The translations under genes were made by a program, and so were the position numbers. Below are positions 5,077 through 9,091 of a stretch of 9,091 bases of DNA, one piece after another (within the stretch, counting starts at the first letter, position 1; each line of letters begins with the position of its first letter). This DNA is from Bacillota bacterium (GTDB taxonomy: Bacteria > Bacillota > Clostridia > Christensenellales > Aristaeellaceae). Under the pieces are notes generated by a model. That model searched no databases. It was not told the DNA's origin and saw only the letters and a program-made list of their open reading frames with translations. The stretch spans positions 1-9,091 of the forward strand of contig JAEYAR010000211.1 in the NCBI GenBank assembly GCA_023404715.1. The letters are read 5' to 3'.

Positions 5077-7080
5077 CTAAAAAAATATAGCGGCGATGCG
5101 GTAAACGGCGAAGGCGACGAGCCATGCGATACAGCACTGCATCAGCGCGACGTAGACCGCGGCCATGCGCGAGTGCATCTCGCGGCGCACAGCGGCGATG
5201 GCGGCGACGCAGGGCGTGTACAGCAGGGTAAACGTGAGGAAGCTGAAGGCCGTCAGCGGCGTGAAGAGCGCGGCGAGCGCCGGGCCCAGATTCGCGATGC
5301 TGGTGCCGGTGAGGACGGCCAGGGTGCTGACGACCGCCTCCTTGGCGGTAAAGCCGGTGATCAACGCCGTGGAGACGCGCCAGTCGCTGAAGCCCAGCGG
5401 CGCGAAGACGGGGGAAATGAACTGCCCCAGCGCGGCCAGCAGGCTCGCAGAGCTATCCGCGACGACGTTGAGACGCATGTCGAACGTCTGTAAAAACCAG
5501 ATGATGAGCGTCGCCGCGAAAATGACGGTGAAGGCGCGCTCGATAAAATCCCGCGCCTTATCCCACATGAGCAGGGCGACGGACTTGAGCGAGGGGAAGC
5601 GGTAGTTGGGCAGCTCCATGACGAACGGGACGGGGTTGCCGCGAAACGCCGTGCTCTTAAAGAGCAGGCCTACGAGCACGCCCACGACCATGCCCATGGC
5701 GTAAAGGGAAATCATCACGAGCGCCTCGCGCCCCGGGAAGAAGGCGGCGGAAAACACCGCGTAAATCGGCAGCTTGGCGCTGCAGCTCATGAAAGGCGTG
5801 AGCAGAATGGTCATCTTGCGGTCGCGCTCGCTGGAAAGCGTGCGCGTAGCCATGATCGCGGGCACCGAGCAGCCAAAGCCGATCAGCATCGGCACGAAGC
5901 TGCGGCCCGACAGGCCGATCTTGCGCAGCAGCTTATCCATCACGAAGGCCACGCGCGCCATGTAACCGCTGTCCTCTAAGATGGAGAGGAAGAAGAAGAG
6001 CGTGACGATGATGGGCAGGAACGAGAGCACGCTGCCCACGCCTGCGAAGATGCCGTCGATCACGAGGCTGTGCACCACGGGGTTGAGGCCGTAAGCGGCG
6101 AGCGCGCCGTCGACCCAGCCCGTCAGGCTGTCGATACCCAGGCTGAGCAGGTCGCTCAGCGCCGAGCCGATGACGCCAAACGTGAGATAGAAGACGAGCA
6201 GCATGATGCAAAGGAAGATCGGGATGGCGAGCACCTTGTTCGTGAGCACGTTGTCGATCGCGACGCTGCGCCGGTGCTCACGGCTTTCGTGACACTTTTC
6301 GACCGCCTTTTGGCATAGCTGCTCGATGAACGTATAGCGCATATCGGCCATGGCGGCGTTGCGGTCCAGCCCCACGTCCGCCTCCATCTCGCTGATGCTA
6401 TGTTCGAGCATATCCCGCTCGTTCTCATTGAGCGCGAGGGAGGCGAGCATGGGCTCGTCATTTTCGACGACCTTGGTAGCGGCAAAACGGGGATTGACGC
6501 CGATCTTCTGCGCGTGATCCTCGATCAGGTGGGTGATGGCGTGGATGCACCGGTGCACAGCGCCGGAGCAAAAATCCACCCGCTTGGGGACGATGCGATC
6601 GCGCACGGTGCGCTCCGCCGTGCCGATCAGCTCCTCAATGCCTTCGTTCTTGGCTGCGCTGATCGGCACCACGGGGATGCCCAGCTCGGCGCTCAGGGAG
6701 CGCACATCGATCGAGCCGCCGTTGGAGCGCACCTCGTCCATCATGTTGAGGGCGAGCACCATGGGGATGCCGGTTTCGATCAGCTGCAGCGTAAGATACA
6801 GATTGCGCTCGATATTGGTCGCGTCGATGATGTTGATGATGCCGTCCGGATGCCCGCTCAAAAGGAAGTCGCGCGTGACGATCTCCTCGGACGTGTAGGG
6901 ACGTATGGAATAGATGCCCGGCAGGTCGACCACGGTCATATCCTTATGGCCGCGGATTTCGCCGCTCTTTTGCTCTACGGTGACGCCGGGGAAATTGCCT
7001 ACGTGCTGGTTAGAGCCCGTCAGCTGGTTGAACAGCGTCGTCTTGCCGCAGTTCTGGTTGCCGGCCAATGCAAAAATCAT
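5077..7080 (-). CDS. feoB: Ferrous iron transport protein B (FeoB)
   Basis: This 667-residue inner-membrane transporter takes up Fe(II) with a GTP-binding N-terminal domain. G-protein motifs are GNQNCGKTT (G1, residues 7-15), VT at 33-34 (G2), DLPG (G3, 52-55), NMMD (G4, 112-115) and SAA (G5, 141-143). A helical spacer follows to about residue 280, then the membrane domain starting at IPIFLCIMLLVFYLTFG. Gate motifs are GFGCSVPAIMATR, TPFMSCSAKLPIYAVF and GFTAKEAVVSTLAVLTG. The length is in the usual range for Firmicute FeoB and no key motif is broken. The start at 7080 overlaps the feoA stop by 4 bases (ATGA) and has GAGGAG 8 bases upstream, so it is translationally coupled. The FeoB-associated Cys-rich gene follows 9 bases after its stop. 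Confidence 0.97.
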   Translation of the reverse strand: MIFALAGNQNCGKTTLFNQLTGSNQHVGNFPGVTVEQKSGEIRGHKDMTVVDLPGIYSIRPYTSEEIVTRDFLLSGHPDGIINIIDATNIERNLYLTLQLIETGIPMVLALNMMDEVRSNGGSIDVRSLSAELGIPVVPISAAKNEGIEELIGTAERTVRDRIVPKRVDFCSGAVHRCIHAITHLIEDHAQKIGVNPRFAATKVVENDEPMLASLALNENERDMLEHSISEMEADVGLDRNAAMADMRYTFIEQLCQKAVEKCHESREHRRSVAIDNVLTNKVLAIPIFLCIMLLVFYLTFGVIGSALSDLLSLGIDSLTGWVDGALAAYGLNPVVHSLVIDGIFAGVGSVLSFLPIIVTLFFFLSILEDSGYMARVAFVMDKLLRKIGLSGRSFVPMLIGFGCSVPAIMATRTLSSERDRKMTILLTPFMSCSAKLPIYAVFSAAFFPGREALVMISLYAMGMVVGVLVGLLFKSTAFRGNPVPFVMELPNYRFPSLKSVALLMWDKARDFIERAFTVIFAATLIIWFLQTFDMRLNVVADSSASLLAALGQFISPVFAPLGFSDWRVSTALITGFTAKEAVVSTLAVLTGTSIANLGPALAALFTPLTAFSFLTFTLLYTPCVAAIAAVRREMHSRMAAVYVALMQCCIAWLVAFAVYRIAAIFF

Positions 7081-7307
7081 GCGCGCATCTCCTCGATTTC
7101 AATCTTCTGTGCGTCCTCCAGGCGGATGGTCAGCTCGTAACCGCGCAGCATCAGTTCGATCGGATCGCCCATGGGGGCGACCTTGCGGATGACGACCTGC
7201 GTGCGCGGGGTGAGACCCATGTCCAGCAGACGGCAGCGCAGCGCGCCTGCGCCGCCGACCGAGAGAATCCTCGCGGGTTTGCCGATGGGGAGCCGGTCGA
7301 GCGTCAT
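7077..7307 (-). CDS. feoA: Ferrous iron transport protein A (FeoA)
   Basis: This 76-residue SH3-like cytoplasmic protein works with FeoB in Fe(II) uptake. The family pattern is visible: LDRLPIGKPARILSVGG, then the RCRLLDMGLTPRTQVVIRKVAPMGDPIEL segment, then RGYELTIRLEDAQKI. The ATG at 7307 is favoured because GGGG (7317-7320) is 9 bases upstream. A TTG at 7313 would add two residues but would leave only 3 bases to that ribosome binding site. It is the first gene of the operon feoA-feoB-Cys-rich-sirtuin, with a strong promoter about 65 bases upstream of its start. Assignment rests on the family pattern plus the neighbouring feoB and is confident. Confidence 0.95.
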   Translation of the reverse strand: MTLDRLPIGKPARILSVGGAGALRCRLLDMGLTPRTQVVIRKVAPMGDPIELMLRGYELTIRLEDAQKIEIEEMRA

Positions 7308-7371
7308 GATCAAATTCCCCTTTCTTTTATATCCATACTTTTCTTCAATCTATGCGGCTTTGCCGGATACT

Positions 7372-7400
7372 ATCATAGACATGTCCGCAATGTTTGTCAA
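7372..7400 (-). promoter_or_regulatory. Sigma-70-type promoter of the feo operon
   Basis: On the minus strand TTGACA (7400-7395), a 17-base spacer, and TATGAT (7377-7372) form a near-consensus promoter pointing at feoA. Transcription would start near 7365, giving a leader of roughly 57 bases. I saw no convincing Fur or DtxR box in it. Confidence 0.8.
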
Positions 7401-7414
7401 GGGTAACTTGCAAA

Positions 7415-7432
7415 AAAAACGACGTCGTTTTT
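7415..7432. promoter_or_regulatory. 18-bp perfect palindrome between divergent promoters (candidate operator)
   Basis: AAAAACGACGTCGTTTTT reads the same on both strands, centred on GACGTC. A further G-C pair and extra As flank it unequally (7410-7434). It lies 14 bases upstream of the feo -35 box and about 30 bases upstream of the other promoter's -35. Its centre is near -58 from the predicted feo start and near -72 from the DUF362 start, positions typical for regulator binding. It may instead form a short stem, but no gene end is nearby to need a terminator. Confidence 0.4.
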
Positions 7433-7460
7433 GCAGTAGCGCTCAGATCGTCGAAAACGC

Positions 7461-7489
7461 TTGACGCATAGGGTTTTTACGTGTATAAA
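7461..7489 (+). promoter_or_regulatory. Sigma-70-type promoter of the DUF362 gene
   Basis: TTGACG (7461-7466), a 17-base spacer, and TATAAA (7484-7489) face the DUF362 gene at 7539. The match is one base off consensus in the -35 and one base off in the -10. Transcription would start near 7496. Confidence 0.75.
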
Positions 7490-7538
7490 TATAAACTGTC
7501 GGAGTAGGCGGATTGAACGATAAAGAGGAGATGTCAAC

Positions 7539-8648
7539 ATGGAAGCTTCAAAGGTGTATTTTACGAACCTGCGCGCGCGTACGGACCTCAATTTGCTGCA
7601 GAAGCTGCAGCGGCTCGTGCGGGCGGCGGGGATCGAGAAGATCGACTTTAAGGACAAGTATGCCGCGATAAAAATTCATTTCGGCGAGCCGGGCAACCTC
7701 GCATTCCTTCGTCCGAATTACGCCAAGGTGATCGTGGACGAGGTGAAACGTCTGGGCGGCAAAGCGTTCCTGACCGACTGCAATACGCTTTACGTCGGCG
7801 GACGCAAGAACGCGCTGGATCACATCGACACCGCCTATGAAAACGGATTCACGCCCTTTTCCACAGGCTGCCACGTGCTCATCGCCGACGGCCTCAAGGG
7901 GACGGACGAGGCGCTGGTGCCGGTTGAGGGGGGCGAATACGTGAAGGAGGCCAAGATCGGCCGGGCGGTGATGGACGCCGACGTCTTCATATCCCTCACG
8001 CACTTTAAAGGGCACGAGGCGACGGGCTTTGGCGGGGCGCTCAAGAACATCGGCATGGGTTGCGGGTCGCGCGCGGGCAAGATGGAGATGCACAGCGCGG
8101 GCAAGCCTTTTGTGGATCAGGAGCTTTGCGTGGGCTGCGGCGCGTGCCGGAAGATCTGCGCGCACAGCGCCATCACGATCGAGGCGCGCAAGGCGTCCAT
8201 CGACCATAGACGCTGCGTGGGCTGCGGGCGCTGCATCGGCGTATGCCCCAAGGACGCCGTATCGCCCGCGAGCGACGAGACGAACGACATCCTCAACCGC
8301 AAGATCGCCGAGTACGCCAAGGCGGTCGTGGATGGAAGGCCCTGTTTTCACGTGAGCATCGTGGTGGACGTATCGCCCAACTGCGACTGCCATGCGGAAA
8401 ACGATTTGGCGATCGTGCCGGACGTGGGCATGTTCGCCTCCTTCGACCCGGTCGCTCTGGACAAGGCCTGCGCGGACGCGGTAAACCGCCAGCCCGTAAT
8501 GCCCGGCAGCGTCCTGAGCACGCTGCCCATGGAACGGGCGGACGACCACTTCCACAATAACCATCCGGATACCAACTGGATCAGCTGTCTTGAGCACGCG
8601 CAAAAGTTAGGCATGGGCGCGATGGCGTACGAGCTGGTCGAGCTATAA
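7539..8648 (+). CDS. DUF362 domain protein with two 4Fe-4S ferredoxin motifs
   Basis: This 369-residue protein has no signal peptide or membrane segment. The DUF362 domain is split around a ferredoxin insert: the N-terminal part (about residues 1-190) carries AAIKIHFGEPGN (42-53) and ADVFISLTHFKGHEATGFGGALKNIGMGC (147-175). The insert has two clusters, C197-C200-C203-C207 (CVGCGACRKIC) and C226-C229-C232-C236 (CVGCGRCIGVCP). The C-terminal part includes VDVSPNCDCHAEND (276-289) and the family-typical VPDVGMFASFDPVALDKA (293-310). DUF362 proteins of this kind have no established activity that I can state safely; the clusters suggest electron transfer or an iron-sulfur-dependent reaction. The start has AGAGGAG (7524-7530), 8 bases upstream. 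The gene is divergent from the feo operon and 18 bases before a pyrophosphatase gene, probably co-transcribed with it. Confidence 0.92.
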   Translation: MEASKVYFTNLRARTDLNLLQKLQRLVRAAGIEKIDFKDKYAAIKIHFGEPGNLAFLRPNYAKVIVDEVKRLGGKAFLTDCNTLYVGGRKNALDHIDTAYENGFTPFSTGCHVLIADGLKGTDEALVPVEGGEYVKEAKIGRAVMDADVFISLTHFKGHEATGFGGALKNIGMGCGSRAGKMEMHSAGKPFVDQELCVGCGACRKICAHSAITIEARKASIDHRRCVGCGRCIGVCPKDAVSPASDETNDILNRKIAEYAKAVVDGRPCFHVSIVVDVSPNCDCHAENDLAIVPDVGMFASFDPVALDKACADAVNRQPVMPGSVLSTLPMERADDHFHNNHPDTNWISCLEHAQKLGMGAMAYELVEL

Positions 8649-8666
8649 GCAGAAAGGCGGAGTTGG

Positions 8667-9091
8667 ATGAATATTTGGCACGACGTATCCCCGGATCAGA
8701 TCACGCCGGAGCGCTTTTTAGCGGTCATCGAGATCAAGAAGGGCTGTAAGAACAAATACGAGCTGGACAAGGAGACGGGGTTCCTCAAGCTCGACCGCGT
8801 GCTGTATACGTCTACGCATTACCCGGCGAACTACGGATTCATCCCGCGCACGTATGCGCAGGACGACGACCCGCTGGACGTACTGGTCCTGTGCAGCGAG
8901 GCCATCGAGCCGTTAACGCTCGTCTCCTGCCGTCCGATCGGCATGATCGAGATGGTGGACGGCGATGAGCGCGACGAGAAGATCATCGCCGTGCCGCTGG
9001 GCGATCCGAATTACAACTACATGTTCGACATCAGCCAGCTGCCCGCGCACGTGCTGGAGGAGATGGGCCATTTTTTCACCGTGTACAAGGG
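8667..9091 (+). CDS. ppa: Inorganic pyrophosphatase, family I (partial, runs off window)
   Basis: The visible 141 codons encode the N-terminal and central part of a soluble family I inorganic pyrophosphatase, which hydrolyses PPi to phosphate with Mg2+. The signature DDDPLDVLVL holds the metal-binding aspartates D66, D68 and D71. K30, E32, R44, Y56, D98, D103 and K105 match the active-site residues of the E. coli enzyme, each one position higher. The start ATGAATATTTGGCACGAC has GGAG (8659-8662) and AAAGG (8653-8657) just upstream. It follows the DUF362 stop by 18 bases. The C-terminus lies beyond the window, so length and completeness cannot be judged. Pyrophosphate removal is a general housekeeping step, and no specific link to the iron genes is shown. 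Confidence 0.95.
   Translation, partial: MNIWHDVSPDQITPERFLAVIEIKKGCKNKYELDKETGFLKLDRVLYTSTHYPANYGFIPRTYAQDDDPLDVLVLCSEAIEPLTLVSCRPIGMIEMVDGDERDEKIIAVPLGDPNYNYMFDISQLPAHVLEEMGHFFTVYK

Noticed and set aside
6400..7140. 246-residue plus-strand frame opposite the feoB start
   Set aside because: It is a shadow of feoB, with low-complexity composition and no motif or ribosome binding site.
7360..7405. Fur- or DtxR-like box over the feo promoter
   Set aside because: CTATGATAG and CAAG/CTTG are only 4-base half-sites and do not resemble the longer consensus boxes.
7548..8603. 351-residue open frame antisense to the DUF362 gene
   Set aside because: It mirrors a GC-rich real gene; its translation is rich in Arg, Ala, His and Val with no recognisable domain, and the sense strand carries clear Fe-S motifs.

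Overview
The window looks like chromosomal DNA of a fairly GC-rich Firmicute, most likely an anaerobic gut Clostridia-type bacterium. The reasons are a YesM/YesN-type two-component pair, a FeoA-FeoB-cysteine-rich protein operon, a clostridial-type Sir2 protein, a DUF362 protein with two 4Fe-4S motifs, and strong AGGAGG-like ribosome binding sites. This placement is inferred from gene content and style; no species can be named. All coding sequences appear intact, except the last one, which is cut by the window edge.

Layout, left to right. Bases 1-76 hold two GC-rich perfect hairpins. They are followed on the plus strand by a sensor histidine kinase (149-1882) and an AraC-type response regulator (1879-2634), which overlap by 4 bases. 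Converging on them from the minus strand is an ECF sigma factor (3438-3938) with its overlapping zinc-finger membrane anti-sigma factor (2708-3448). A good ECF-like promoter lies just upstream of the sigma gene. Bases 4000-4172 contain no gene but are highly structured: two copies of a 23-base repeat spaced exactly 130 bases apart, a 13-base-pair perfect inverted repeat between them, and a probable minus-strand terminator.

Bases 4182-7307 are a minus-strand iron operon, read in the order feoA, feoB, a 51-residue FeoB-associated Cys-rich protein, then a Sir2-family NAD-dependent deacylase. A strong sigma-70-type promoter (TTGACA, 17 bases, TATGAT) drives it. A divergent promoter (TTGACG, 17 bases, TATAAA) drives a DUF362 ferredoxin-domain protein (7539-8648), and a family I inorganic pyrophosphatase (8667 to beyond the window) follows 18 bases later. 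An 18-base perfect palindrome sits between the two divergent promoters and is a candidate shared operator.

In function, the window joins two envelope or extracellular signalling modules (two-component pair, ECF sigma/anti-sigma) to a ferrous-iron uptake operon and a divergent Fe-S protein. No clearly new multi-gene system is evident. The points most worth a second look are the structured repeat block at 4011-4172, the sirtuin at the end of the feo operon, the palindrome between the divergent promoters, and the unassigned sensor domain of the anti-sigma factor.
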